From NCBI RefSeq assembly GCF_026586665.1, contig NZ_JAODIY010000008.1, positions 1 through 64,000 of the forward strand: a DNA stretch of 64,000 nt, written 5' to 3'. Source of the stretch: Halovenus rubra. GTDB taxonomy: Archaea; Halobacteriota; Halobacteria; Halobacteriales; Haloarculaceae. This document shows, one piece after another, positions 1-8,846 of this stretch (position 1 is the first letter of the stretch; the number at the start of each line of letters is the position of its first letter). Below the pieces are notes generated by a model. The model was not told where the DNA came from and made no database searches. It saw only the letters and a program-made list of their open reading frames with translations. The position numbers and the translations under genes are program-made.

Positions 1-103
1 ACTCCATTTGGCCTTGCCATATCTAATATACCCAAGTCAGATAACTCTTGTGACGTGAGGTATTCAGCAGGGAGAAACCAAGTGGTTCGTTGCACAGAGC
101 TTA

Positions 104-130
104 CGGGATTCTCTCGCTGAATCAAGATAG
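104..130. repeat. solitary 27-bp repeat arm
   Basis: This 27-base stretch differs at one position from the terminal arms of the palindromic element at 24369-24480 (C here, T there, in CTGAAT(C/T)AAGATAG). No inverted partner is visible nearby, so it looks like a single leftover end of the same mobile or repeat family. It lies 60 bases before the first gene. Confidence 0.6.
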
Positions 131-191
131 CAGGTTGGTCAACGGTATGGACCGACACAGCAAAGTCACCGGCGCATGATAATCGACCCGT

Positions 192-512
192 ATGGTCAAG
201 ATAGTCGACTTTCTCCATCGGAAAGATGGATACAGCCACGATGAGTTCGTCGAACGCTGGCGGGGCGAACACGGCGAGCTCGCTCAAGAACTGCCGGGGC
301 TGCAGTATTACAGCACGTCAGTCCCGACGGACCCAGAAAAGGCCGCGTACGACGGCGTGCTCGAACTCGGTTTCGAAGATATGGAAGCGCTGGGTGCAGC
401 GTTTGAGTCCGAAGTTGGGCAGGAGGTCCAAGCCGATGCAGCGGAGTTCATCGATGTCGATGCCGGACCTCGCATGATTGTCGAAGAACACGTTCACGTG
501 GATAAAGAATGA
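192..512 (+). CDS. EthD-like dimeric alpha-beta barrel protein
   Basis: This 106-residue acidic protein begins MVKIVDFLHRKDGYSHDEF and shows the EthD/ferredoxin-like pattern: a first beta strand, an amphipathic helix with DEFVERWRGEHG, then a central strand region containing LPGLQYYSTSV. EthD-family proteins are small dimeric barrels that accompany oxidative or hydrolytic degradation enzymes; their chemistry is often unproven. The stop codon overlaps the start of the following ThDP enzyme by four bases (ATGA), so the two are almost certainly co-translated and may act on the same substrate. The substrate cannot be told from sequence. Confidence 0.8.
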   Translation: MVKIVDFLHRKDGYSHDEFVERWRGEHGELAQELPGLQYYSTSVPTDPEKAAYDGVLELGFEDMEALGAAFESEVGQEVQADAAEFIDVDAGPRMIVEEHVHVDKE

Positions 513-2206
513 CCTCAACAGCAGCCTCACTCGTCGCGACCCTCGAAGAGCTAGATGTCGAGTACGTCTTTGGCTACCCCGGTGGCCGAGTTATCGAGTT
601 GCTAGAATACCTGCCGGAGTCTGATGTTGACGTAATTCGACCACGTGACGAGCGAGAAGCCAGTGTGATGGCTGAGATGTATGGCCGTCTGACCGGCAAG
701 CCCGGTGTACTGACCGGTCAGGGACCGTGGATTGGGAGCCTCGGTATGATGGGGCAGATGGAGGCACGGCTCGCTTCCTCACCACTGGTTGCACTGACAG
801 AGGCTTCAGAACGCGGCGAGTACTCGACGCTTGCCCCGTACCAACAGGCACGAGGCGACTACGGTGGGTTCAGTCTGCCGAGTATTCTCGACGGTGTCTC
901 CAAAGAGTGGTGGTTCCCTCGGACGCCGACCGAAACACTCCGTTCGACGCAGCTGGCGTTTAAACACGCTGTGTCGGGCCGACCCGGCCCCACAGCAGTC
1001 ATCCTTGATGGCGACGCAATCAACGAAGAGATGCCCGAAGAATCCGTCCCGACAACGTGGGACTCTGTCGAGCAGACACGGACGTGGGACTCGGCACCGA
1101 CGACGCCGGATGTCGAAGCGGCCGTCGATGCACTGGAGACGGCGGAGCGACCGGTCATCATCGCCGGCAACGGCGTTCACGCAGCCCAAGCGTACGACGA
1201 GCTGGCTGCCGTCGCCGATGCTTACGACTGTGCTGTTGCCACCTCGTATCTCGGGAAATCAACATACCCCGAGACTGACGAGCGTGCACTCGGTGTCATT
1301 GGCTCATTCGCTCATGAGGGCGCAAACCAGACTGTCAGCGAAGCTGACACACTTCTGGTGGTCGGCTGTCGCATGAATCCGATGGACGTGAACTGGCAGG
1401 CCCCGGAGTTTATCCGGCCTGACGAGCAGACAATCGTCCATGCCGATATCGACACGCGCAACGCCGGCTGGGTCTACCCTGCCGATGTCGGCCTTATCGG
1501 TGATGCAAAGGAAAGTCTGTCAGCGCTTGCTGGGGCTGGCAGCAGCGAGAACAGCTGGGCACTCGACCGGGCAGCGACGGCCCGGGAATGGTTTGAGTCG
1601 CCCAAATGTGATTCGGATTCTACACCGGTCAAACCACAGCGTGCGATCAAGGAGATTGAGGCAGTTGTTGACGAGGATACTATCGTAACAGCAGACTCCG
1701 GAAACAACCGGTTCTGGCTGCTATACTACCTCCAGACGCCTGCCGTCAGAACTTACTTCGGAAGTGGCGGCGTCGGCGGGATGGGTTGGTCTGTTCCCGC
1801 CGGCGTTTCGGCTGCATTGACGACAGAGAAAGATGTTATCTCCGTCGCCGGGGACGGTGGCTTTGCCATGACGATGAACAGCGTCGAGACAGCCGTTGAG
1901 TACGGGGTTGCACCGACGTTCGTCATTCTGAACGACACCAGCCTCGGGATGGTTCGCCAGATGCAAGACGACGACCACTCGATTGCAGGCGTCGAGTTCC
2001 ACGACACCGACTTTATGAAAGTCGCCGAGGCCTTCGGCGCAGTCGGGACCCGCACGACAACGGCAGACGAGTTCGCTACTGCGCTTGAGAACGGGAAATC
2101 CGCAGACAAGCCCCACGTCGTTGAGGTCCGTATCGACCGCGAGGAGGACATGGCCGAGACGCTGTCATCCTCGTTCTACGACTCGGTTGGTGGCCTTCAC
2201 GAGTAA
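509..2206 (+). CDS. thiamine diphosphate-dependent enzyme, acetolactate synthase-like
   Basis: The 565-residue product has the three-domain layout of the ThDP decarboxylase/acetolactate synthase superfamily. The N-terminal pyrimidine-binding domain has FGYPGGRVIELL and the conserved Glu in RPRDEREASVMAEMYGR. The central domain has ERPVIIAGNGVHAA. The C-terminal PP domain has the Mg/ThDP motif starting VAGDGGFAMT and reaching the Asn of ILNDTSLG. It is not in an ilv context: no regulatory subunit or ilvC lies nearby, and its translational partner is an EthD-like protein. A catabolic ThDP enzyme (2-oxoacid decarboxylase or carboligase) is therefore as likely as biosynthetic acetolactate synthase. 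Confidence 0.85.
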   Translation: MTSTAASLVATLEELDVEYVFGYPGGRVIELLEYLPESDVDVIRPRDEREASVMAEMYGRLTGKPGVLTGQGPWIGSLGMMGQMEARLASSPLVALTEASERGEYSTLAPYQQARGDYGGFSLPSILDGVSKEWWFPRTPTETLRSTQLAFKHAVSGRPGPTAVILDGDAINEEMPEESVPTTWDSVEQTRTWDSAPTTPDVEAAVDALETAERPVIIAGNGVHAAQAYDELAAVADAYDCAVATSYLGKSTYPETDERALGVIGSFAHEGANQTVSEADTLLVVGCRMNPMDVNWQAPEFIRPDEQTIVHADIDTRNAGWVYPADVGLIGDAKESLSALAGAGSSENSWALDRAATAREWFESPKCDSDSTPVKPQRAIKEIEAVVDEDTIVTADSGNNRFWLLYYLQTPAVRTYFGSGGVGGMGWSVPAGVSAALTTEKDVISVAGDGGFAMTMNSVETAVEYGVAPTFVILNDTSLGMVRQMQDDDHSIAGVEFHDTDFMKVAEAFGAVGTRTTTADEFATALENGKSADKPHVVEVRIDREEDMAETLSSSFYDSVGGLHE

Positions 2207-2273
2207 CCACCCTTTGTTTTTCTACGCGAACGCGACCATACCTTTCACTATCCCCGCGTTCTCACGGAGAGAT

Positions 2274-4214
2274 ATGGTAGTCGAATCGGTGTCGCGCGTC
2301 GGGGTTGTGGTCATGGTTCTCGTCGCCATCGGGTATCTTCTCTCGCTTGTGGGCCACCGGACGCTCTGGAACGTCCTCACGGACCGGTTCGCCTATGGGG
2401 TTCCGTGGGGAAGTCTGCTCGTCATTGGTGGTGTCTTCGCGTTCTATCTGTTTGCCCAGAGTGGTCTCCATCACTGGAACGACCCGGTAACGCTCGCGTT
2501 TCGGAACTGGGCATACCCCTACGCAGTTGGAATGCTCACCTCCGGATTCGCTCACGCATCGCCTTCACACTTGCTTGGTAACATGCTTGCGACGGTCGTT
2601 CTCGCACCACTGGCGGAGTTTATCTGGGGACACTATCCACACGATAACAGACAGACGGGGATGACGGAATTAGTACAGCAAGCAGAGATAACAGCCCCAG
2701 CAACGCCAGCGCCAACTGAGTTCGACACGGGACTCAGCGACAGCATTCCGTCGGATGGCACACGCAGTGAAACCGCCACAGACACCCCGGTGTCGGATGC
2801 CTCTAAACAGGAGGCCACACCAGCCAACCAGCAGTCGACGCGGCTCCGCGACCACCCTGCTGTGCGTGCGCTTGTCATTTTCCCGGGAGCGATAATCGCG
2901 GTCAGTCTGCTTACCTCGCTGTATGCCTTTGGCTGGTCACTTGGCTTCTCAGGGACAGTTTTTGCCTTCCTTGGGTTCGTCCTGCTGCGATATCCGATAG
3001 CAACGGCGGTTGGGATGCTTGTGATAAGCCTCCTGAGCACACTGTTGGATGCGCTTTTTACGCCAGTACTCAGAGTGACAGCAGCGAATGGTCTATCGGA
3101 GCCGCCAGCGTGGGCCGGGGTCAACGTGCAGGCGCATATGCTTGGCTTTCTTAGTGGCGTCTTGCTTGCATTGGCGCTGCTCTGGGCACGAGATGAGATT
3201 CCAGACCCACGGCGGTTATTCGTCGCGACAGTGCTTGTAACAACTGTCCGGGGACTATGGCAACTGTCGACGGCCAATGACGGTGTGTTCGTTCGGTATC
3301 AGGGTATCGGTGTTATCTTCATTCTCTTGTTAGCAGTGTTGATTTCTTACATTGCAGTGTGTGATGATACCGCCCTCACAGGGTACACGCCGATAGTGAT
3401 TCGGGGTATCGGTGCTCTCTGGGTGCTTGGAGCGCTTGGCGTCGGTATCGGAGCCATCCTCATCAATGGGACAGCAACGATGACCGTGCTTGCGGTTGCA
3501 GCACTAACGGCTCTTGTGGTGCTTCCAGGTACGGTACTCGTCGTCCCAGACAGTGTGTTCAACTGGTCGATTACCCCCCGTCGACTGCTGTTTGCCTCGC
3601 TGTTGCTCATCACAGTCGTGATTGCTCTCCCCAGTGTGGGGGGGAATTCACTTGGGATGGATAGCGATGCCGTTCCTGAAGGTGCGCTCAGTATCGATGG
3701 ATATCATGTTAGTTACGCAGAAAATATACAACACGGACGGACTAATTCGACCGATAGCGGGCTTGTCGTCTCAAACGACCAGCGGTACGTCTGGAGTGTC
3801 GCTGTCGATTCGGACACACTCGCACACGACAAGACAACTACCGTTCCAGTCGGCGGTATCGGCTGGCGTGAAACAGTCACGGCAGAGCGAACCGGGTGGA
3901 ACGTCGTCGGAAACGATTCAGTGTACATCGTTGATCTCAACGCCGGTGAGAAAAGTATTCAATCTTTTACATCTAACTCATCGCAGGCGACAGTTAAGCT
4001 GGACGGGAGTCGGTTCACAGTTGTCCCTGCCGACAACAGCTTCCGGCTCAACATCACCCGGGGAAGCAAACACGTTGGCTCGACGCTACTCCCGGACACA
4101 AGCGAAAGTGTGACCCTCGATAAGTTCACTATCTCAGCACTGGAACAAGGCGGGACAACAACGCTGTTCGTCTCGACTGATAACTCACAGGTGATTCTTG
4201 CTCAAAAGGAGTGA
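2274..4214 (+). CDS. rhomboid-family intramembrane serine protease with C-terminal extracytoplasmic domain
   Basis: The start at 2274 (MVVESVSRVG) was chosen because the open frame upstream lies inside the previous gene. The 646-residue protein carries rhomboid marks: HLLGN with His99 and Asn103, GFSGT with nucleophile Ser226, and AHMLGFLSG with catalytic His288. A Ser/Thr/Pro/Asp-rich insertion (about residues 121-195) separates the second and third hydrophobic blocks. Further membrane segments follow, and the last 190 or so residues are soluble, beta-rich and rich in Asn and Thr, suggesting an exposed domain outside the cell. The natural substrate is unknown. The next genes (4313, 5692) also encode exported or membrane proteins. 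Confidence 0.85.
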   Translation: MVVESVSRVGVVVMVLVAIGYLLSLVGHRTLWNVLTDRFAYGVPWGSLLVIGGVFAFYLFAQSGLHHWNDPVTLAFRNWAYPYAVGMLTSGFAHASPSHLLGNMLATVVLAPLAEFIWGHYPHDNRQTGMTELVQQAEITAPATPAPTEFDTGLSDSIPSDGTRSETATDTPVSDASKQEATPANQQSTRLRDHPAVRALVIFPGAIIAVSLLTSLYAFGWSLGFSGTVFAFLGFVLLRYPIATAVGMLVISLLSTLLDALFTPVLRVTAANGLSEPPAWAGVNVQAHMLGFLSGVLLALALLWARDEIPDPRRLFVATVLVTTVRGLWQLSTANDGVFVRYQGIGVIFILLLAVLISYIAVCDDTALTGYTPIVIRGIGALWVLGALGVGIGAILINGTATMTVLAVAALTALVVLPGTVLVVPDSVFNWSITPRRLLFASLLLITVVIALPSVGGNSLGMDSDAVPEGALSIDGYHVSYAENIQHGRTNSTDSGLVVSNDQRYVWSVAVDSDTLAHDKTTTVPVGGIGWRETVTAERTGWNVVGNDSVYIVDLNAGEKSIQSFTSNSSQATVKLDGSRFTVVPADNSFRLNITRGSKHVGSTLLPDTSESVTLDKFTISALEQGGTTTLFVSTDNSQVILAQKE

Positions 4215-4312
4215 ACAGCAAAACAAGTACCCGAGAACGAACAGTGATACTATATTGATATCATGATTTAATCGAACATTTTACGTTGGATACCGTATAA
4301 CACACAGTATCA

Positions 4313-5617
4313 ATGGTCGACCGCTACCGTCTGGGACTGTTGGTGTTGGTTGTGGCCCTCGGGGTCGCCCTCATCGCCAACGCTGGAACGACGACTGGTG
4401 AGCCGGATCCGGAGGTGTTGGTAGAGAAGGCGGTCGACTCAATGGAAAATCAATCAATCGATGCTATTCACACGCAGCGAATCACTCGTCCGGGTGGCGA
4501 GATTACGCAAACTGTACACGTCCAGCAACACAGGTCGGCTGGGCAGTATATCGAAGTTGTCGGCGAGAGTGGAGAAATACAACAGCAACTTGCGTTCAAC
4601 GACTCCGTTATACTACAGCGCAATAGTAACGGAGAGTTAGTCCAGTATGCGGGACCCGGTGAGTATCTATTCGACGAGTTCAGCACTCTCGGAGCAGCAC
4701 CCGAAGAGGTACTTGAGAACTATGACGGGGATTTTGAGGGGACAGCAACAGTCAGCGGTCGTGAGTCATACGTCGTTTCACTTAGCCCACCAAAAGAGAC
4801 GACAGCAGCAGTCACACTAGGGATTCATGCAGGCAATGTCAACTACGAACTGCCCCTCCACGAAGCAAAAAAGACGGAGTGGTATCTCTCAGAGGAGACA
4901 TGGTGGATCGATAAAGAGACATTCTATCCGATTAAGCAAACGGTCACGTGGACCGATAAAGACGAGAAGACAATCGCAACAGCAACCCGTGAGTACGAAA
5001 AGCTTGAGGTTGGATTTGGAACACGTGACCTACCGTTTACCGCAAGGTTGCCAAGCGAGACGGAGTTGGATTCGTCGGCCAAAGACACAGTCACAGGCCG
5101 GAATGCAGACAGCAATAAGACAAACACACCACCAGAGACAGAGTCGGACAACACGACCAAGTCAGCAGACACAGAACCGGACGACACGACCGGGTCGGCA
5201 AACAGCAAAGAGACAGATTCTTCTCAGAGAGCAGTCTACGAACCGACTGTATTTGAAACACGCGCTGGGGTAAACGTCTCTGTCCCGTTTCAGCTACCGA
5301 CGCTCACCATGCCGTCGATCTATACCTTCAACCGCGGCATCGTGCAGTCCCACGCCAGAAACCACAGCGTCATGCTGCTGTACTCGAAAAACGGCACCGA
5401 CGAGACACTCGCCGTCGAAATCGTCAACAGCGAGCGTTCGCTGTTTCAGTATAGCCTCGTTATTCACTCCGAGAGTGTGTCTGGGTTCGATGGAGAAGTT
5501 GTCATTACCAATAGCGGCACCGAAGTTGTTCGAGAGTGCAATGGACGCACGTACCGGGTCCGGGGACCACCGGACGCTGAGACACTTATCCAAGTAACAG
5601 AGTCAATGCAGTGTTGA
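4313..5617 (+). CDS. exported LolA-like (outer-membrane-lipoprotein-sorting-like) protein
   Basis: This 434-residue protein opens with one hydrophobic signal or anchor segment (about residues 5-24). A LolA/MucB-like beta domain follows, recognisable by tandem strand pairs and the late segment WWIDKETFYPIKQTVTW. A Ser/Thr/Asp-rich linker of about 65 residues (near 245-310) joins it to a second, smaller beta domain ending in a Cys. Haloarchaeal proteins of this kind sit on the cell surface; their lipid or peptide ligand is not established. A TATA-like stretch (TATTGATATCATG) lies near 4252-4264, so it may be transcribed separately from the rhomboid gene 98 bases upstream. Confidence 0.65.
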   Translation: MVDRYRLGLLVLVVALGVALIANAGTTTGEPDPEVLVEKAVDSMENQSIDAIHTQRITRPGGEITQTVHVQQHRSAGQYIEVVGESGEIQQQLAFNDSVILQRNSNGELVQYAGPGEYLFDEFSTLGAAPEEVLENYDGDFEGTATVSGRESYVVSLSPPKETTAAVTLGIHAGNVNYELPLHEAKKTEWYLSEETWWIDKETFYPIKQTVTWTDKDEKTIATATREYEKLEVGFGTRDLPFTARLPSETELDSSAKDTVTGRNADSNKTNTPPETESDNTTKSADTEPDDTTGSANSKETDSSQRAVYEPTVFETRAGVNVSVPFQLPTLTMPSIYTFNRGIVQSHARNHSVMLLYSKNGTDETLAVEIVNSERSLFQYSLVIHSESVSGFDGEVVITNSGTEVVRECNGRTYRVRGPPDAETLIQVTESMQC

Positions 5618-5691
5618 GTTCCCACTCGAAGCAAACATGGGAAGACAGTGTTTAGTGTGCTGGCTGTCAACATGCATGTCGACTCGCGATA

Positions 5692-6549
5692 ATGGTCCGC
5701 CTACACGAAGATGTCGACGGCTGTAGCTGCCTCCGCTGCCAGAATATCGATGTCGATGTTCTCCAACGGTCGCTCACAGATATTGCCTACTGGAGTGGGA
5801 AGCTTCCGTTCAGACATCCCACCATCTGGCTCGTTCTCGGTGTTGTTGGTCTTATTCAGCTTGCTGTCCTTGTAACACCGACAACAGTATCGCTGCTGCT
5901 TATCGGTGTAAGTATTCTTGGAGCGTTTATCGGCCGAGGATATATTGGCGTTGTCGGCCTAGCGGAGGTCGGACACAGCAAGCAGCCTCCCAGGTGCGCT
6001 GTTCGTACTGTTTTCCGTCGACTTCCCTTATTTTTGGGAGCAGTCATCACGGTCGTGTTGTTAGTGGTCCTATCAATAGCCGTCACAGTACGTGTCCTCT
6101 CGCCAAGTGGTCAGTGGGTTGCGACAGTCGCTGGAGTCGACCCAGATATCGCCGGCGTTGGAGTTGTTATGTTGCTCTCTGGCTCTATTGTCTATATTCT
6201 CCTCAAATCCGTGTTCGTTCCAGAGGCCTGTTTCATTGGTGGTTACGGGCCACTGTCGGCTGTTAGGGTGAGCTGGCAAATTACGAGTTTCCACCGTCGT
6301 AAAGTAGTTGGCATCTTGCTTGGTTTCATCGGACTGGCCGTTCTGGGAGCCGTTCTCGATACCCAAGTGGCGGGTACGGGTGCGCCCGTGGCACTCTCGT
6401 TTGAGTTGGCTGATACGACAGTCGTGTTGCGGTCGTTTGGTCTTTCGCTGTCCGGGTTGTTCCGATTCGTGTTCGACCTACTCGTAACTGGGTTCTATTC
6501 GGGGATGTTCGTCCATCAGTACGTCGAGAGCACTGTCAGCGCTCGATAA
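5692..6549 (+). CDS. polytopic membrane protein of unknown function
   Basis: The 285-residue product starts with a soluble stretch containing three cysteines (CSCLRC, residues 11-16), followed by about five or six hydrophobic segments separated by short loops. I do not recognise a family with confidence. The Cys cluster could bind metal or form disulfides. It follows the LolA-like gene on the same strand, and its 3' end overlaps that of the convergent regulator gene by 14 bases, so the two 3' ends are in antisense contact. Confidence 0.75.
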   Translation: MVRLHEDVDGCSCLRCQNIDVDVLQRSLTDIAYWSGKLPFRHPTIWLVLGVVGLIQLAVLVTPTTVSLLLIGVSILGAFIGRGYIGVVGLAEVGHSKQPPRCAVRTVFRRLPLFLGAVITVVLLVVLSIAVTVRVLSPSGQWVATVAGVDPDIAGVGVVMLLSGSIVYILLKSVFVPEACFIGGYGPLSAVRVSWQITSFHRRKVVGILLGFIGLAVLGAVLDTQVAGTGAPVALSFELADTTVVLRSFGLSLSGLFRFVFDLLVTGFYSGMFVHQYVESTVSAR

Positions 6550-6997
6550 GTGGGCGAATGAACTGAGAAAGTGAACTCCAAGCCGCAAGCGCAACTGCAG
6601 GAATCCCAACTGTACCCGCAAGTGCGGTGAACGCACGACGAATCTTCCCCGGATTGTCTTCCGTTCCGAGAATCAATACTTTCGGCTCGCTCGTGACCGC
6701 ATAGATTTCCATCTCGCGGCCCTTCTCGGAATAACACGTGTCGATAACCTCGATAAGCTCTGCCTCTTGGAGGTTCTCCAAGTGGTAGCTGGCATTTTGT
6801 ACGGAGAGGTCGAGTCGGTCTGCGATCTCGGAAGCAGTCAGTGCCTCGTCGTTTAGCATCCGGAAAATGGTTAACGCCGTCTCGCCGGACAGCGTCGAAA
6901 TCATCTCTGCGGTCCGGTCGTCGTCGACGTACAGGACGGAGGGATCACGTTCTCGCTCCACGGAAGAATCCGTTCGCGAGGGAAGTAGTCGTGCCAT
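6536..6997 (-). CDS. winged-helix ArsR-type regulator with C-terminal membrane segment
   Basis: The 153-residue protein has a winged-helix domain (about residues 35-90) with LTASEIADRLDLSVQNASYH, typical of haloarchaeal ArsR-like regulators. A short beta region follows, then a hydrophobic segment near the C terminus (GTVGIPAVALAAW) that could anchor it in the membrane. The start at 6997 is preferred over the ATG at 7039 because the likely TATA box (7041-7050, TAGTATTTTA on this strand) would place transcription initiation downstream of 7039. It converges on the membrane protein gene, a possible target. Confidence 0.8.
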   Translation of the reverse strand: MARLLPSRTDSSVERERDPSVLYVDDDRTAEMISTLSGETALTIFRMLNDEALTASEIADRLDLSVQNASYHLENLQEAELIEVIDTCYSEKGREMEIYAVTSEPKVLILGTEDNPGKIRRAFTALAGTVGIPAVALAAWSSLSQFIRPLIER

Positions 6998-7040
6998 AGT
7001 TCGAAACGGGCCGCTACCAATGTACTGTGTCCGGCACACA

Positions 7041-7050
7041 TAAAATACTA
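7041..7050 (-). promoter_or_regulatory. TATA box of the winged-helix regulator gene
   Basis: TAGTATTTTA on the minus strand lies 44 bases before the chosen ATG at 6997. With initiation about 25 bases downstream this leaves a leader of about 20 bases, and it argues against the alternative start at 7039. Confidence 0.45.
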
Positions 7051-7132
7051 CGGATAGCTCAAAACCGGTTTTGGGTTACCGGTGAGGTCGTTATAATACT
7101 GTTTGAGTTACCGCGTCTGTGGTGATTGCTAT

Positions 7133-8842
7133 TTACAGCACTGTCCCGTGTTTCTTGTCCGGCAAGTCTTTGTCGACAGTCTCGTAGAACTCGAATCGTG
7201 CTTTGAGTTCTTTCCGAAGGGTGCTCGGCGGGACAATCTCATCGATAACCACTTCGCTGGCCATCCGGTGAACGTCAATATCCTCGCGGTACTCCTCACG
7301 GAGTTCTTGCTCACGTTGTTTGCGCTCTTCGGGGTCGTCGATTTCGGCGAGTTTTCGGGCATAAACGGCGTTGATTGCGGCCTCTGGCCCCATGATGGCT
7401 ATTTCGCCGGACGGAAGCGCGATTGTCGACTCCGGTTCGTAAGCTGGCCCAGACATCGCGTAAATACCTGCACCGTACGCTTTCCGGGCCACGACACACT
7501 GTTTTGGGACGGTTGCCGAAGAGGTCGCGTAAATCATTTTCTTGCCTTTTTCGAGAATGGCATCTTTTTCGACCTGTGAGCCGGCCATAAAGCCCGGTGT
7601 ATCACAGAGATACAACAGTGGGACGTTGAATGCATCGCATTTCCAGATGAACTCGGCTGCCTTCTGTGCAGCGTCAGGGAAGATAGCACCGGCGCGCTGT
7701 GCAGGCTGATTGGCGACGATACCGACGGGACGGCCGTCGATGCGTGCAAACCCGGTAAGCATCTCCGGGCCAAACTCAGGCTGGAGTTCAAACCACGACC
7801 CAGCGTCGACCACGCTGTTAATAAGATCTGTCATGTCGTAGCCGCGGTTTGGGTCCTGTGGAATGATGCTATCGATGTCTTTTGGCGACGTTGCCGGAGG
7901 GCGGCCGTCAGTCTGTGGCGGTTGTTTGTCGCTGTTATCAGGGAGGTAGCCGACAAGTTGTGCAACCAACTCGCGGGCGTGTTCCTCGTCATCGGCGACC
8001 AAGTCGGCGCTCCCAGAGTCCTGTGAGTGAACGTCGGGACCGCCTAGGTCATCCATCGAAATTTCTTCGCCTGTCACCATCTCTACCATCCGTGGACTGG
8101 CAATTGCCATTGCAGACATGTCCCGGACCATGATGGTGAAATCCGCGAAAACTGGCGTGTATGCGGCGCCAGCAATACATGGCCCGTAGAGAACACATAT
8201 CTGTGGAACGCGACCGGAGAGCATCGAATGATTATAGTAGTACTTGCCGATACCCTCCCGGTTGGCAAAGAAGCCAGTCTGCTGGTCGATACGACCGCCC
8301 GAAGAGTCCATCAGGTAGAGCACTGGGCGAGCAGTCTTCAGAGCGCGCTGTTGCATCCGGAGGAACTTCTCGACACCCTTGCCAGCCATACTGCCGCGCT
8401 TGACTGTGTAATCGTTGGCCATGAAGTGGATGTCACGGCCCTCGAACTCAGCCCCACCAGTGATGAGGCCGTCGGCCGGAAGTTTGTCGTCAGCATCGAA
8501 CTCAGCGAACCGACCATCCTCAAAAAGAAAGCCGTCCTCGAACCATAGGTCGATTCGGTCTCTAACAAACTCTTTGCCTTGGTCAGGGAGCTGTTCTTTG
8601 TACTTTTTGGGGCCGCCCTCATTGATTTCGGCAATCTCTTTCCAGAGCTCCTCTTCGCGCTCGGTCGGGCCCATCTCCGGTTCGGGCCCCGGAACGTGTC
8701 CGGGCCCATAGTACGGAACCTCAACGAGTTCCTCACCACCGGTAGTCACCACCGTGACGTTATCATAATACTGCGAGGCGAGTGCCTCACCGATAATCTC
8801 GGCCTGTTCTTCGGTCGTGCCCTCGGAGACGTGTACTTTCAT
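7133..8842 (-). CDS. pccB: acetyl/propionyl-CoA carboxylase, carboxyltransferase subunit with N-terminal extension
   Basis: The 569-residue protein is an acyl-CoA carboxyltransferase that moves CO2 from carboxybiotin to acetyl- or propionyl-CoA. It shows YGPCIAGAAYTPVFADF and MVRDMSAMAIASP in the N half, and LLYLCDTPGFMAGSQVEK and CVVARKAYGAGIYAMSG in the C half. Known archaeal PccB proteins are about 510-520 residues. The first 50-60 residues here are additional: a compact beta-alpha-beta-like stretch with TEEQAEIIGEAL followed by a Pro/Gly linker. It starts four bases after the biotin carboxylase subunit stop, so the subunits are co-translated. In haloarchaea this enzyme feeds PHA precursor supply or propionate metabolism. 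Confidence 0.9.
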   Translation of the reverse strand: MKVHVSEGTTEEQAEIIGEALASQYYDNVTVVTTGGEELVEVPYYGPGHVPGPEPEMGPTEREEELWKEIAEINEGGPKKYKEQLPDQGKEFVRDRIDLWFEDGFLFEDGRFAEFDADDKLPADGLITGGAEFEGRDIHFMANDYTVKRGSMAGKGVEKFLRMQQRALKTARPVLYLMDSSGGRIDQQTGFFANREGIGKYYYNHSMLSGRVPQICVLYGPCIAGAAYTPVFADFTIMVRDMSAMAIASPRMVEMVTGEEISMDDLGGPDVHSQDSGSADLVADDEEHARELVAQLVGYLPDNSDKQPPQTDGRPPATSPKDIDSIIPQDPNRGYDMTDLINSVVDAGSWFELQPEFGPEMLTGFARIDGRPVGIVANQPAQRAGAIFPDAAQKAAEFIWKCDAFNVPLLYLCDTPGFMAGSQVEKDAILEKGKKMIYATSSATVPKQCVVARKAYGAGIYAMSGPAYEPESTIALPSGEIAIMGPEAAINAVYARKLAEIDDPEERKQREQELREEYREDIDVHRMASEVVIDEIVPPSTLRKELKARFEFYETVDKDLPDKKHGTVL

Positions 8843-8846
8843 GTTA

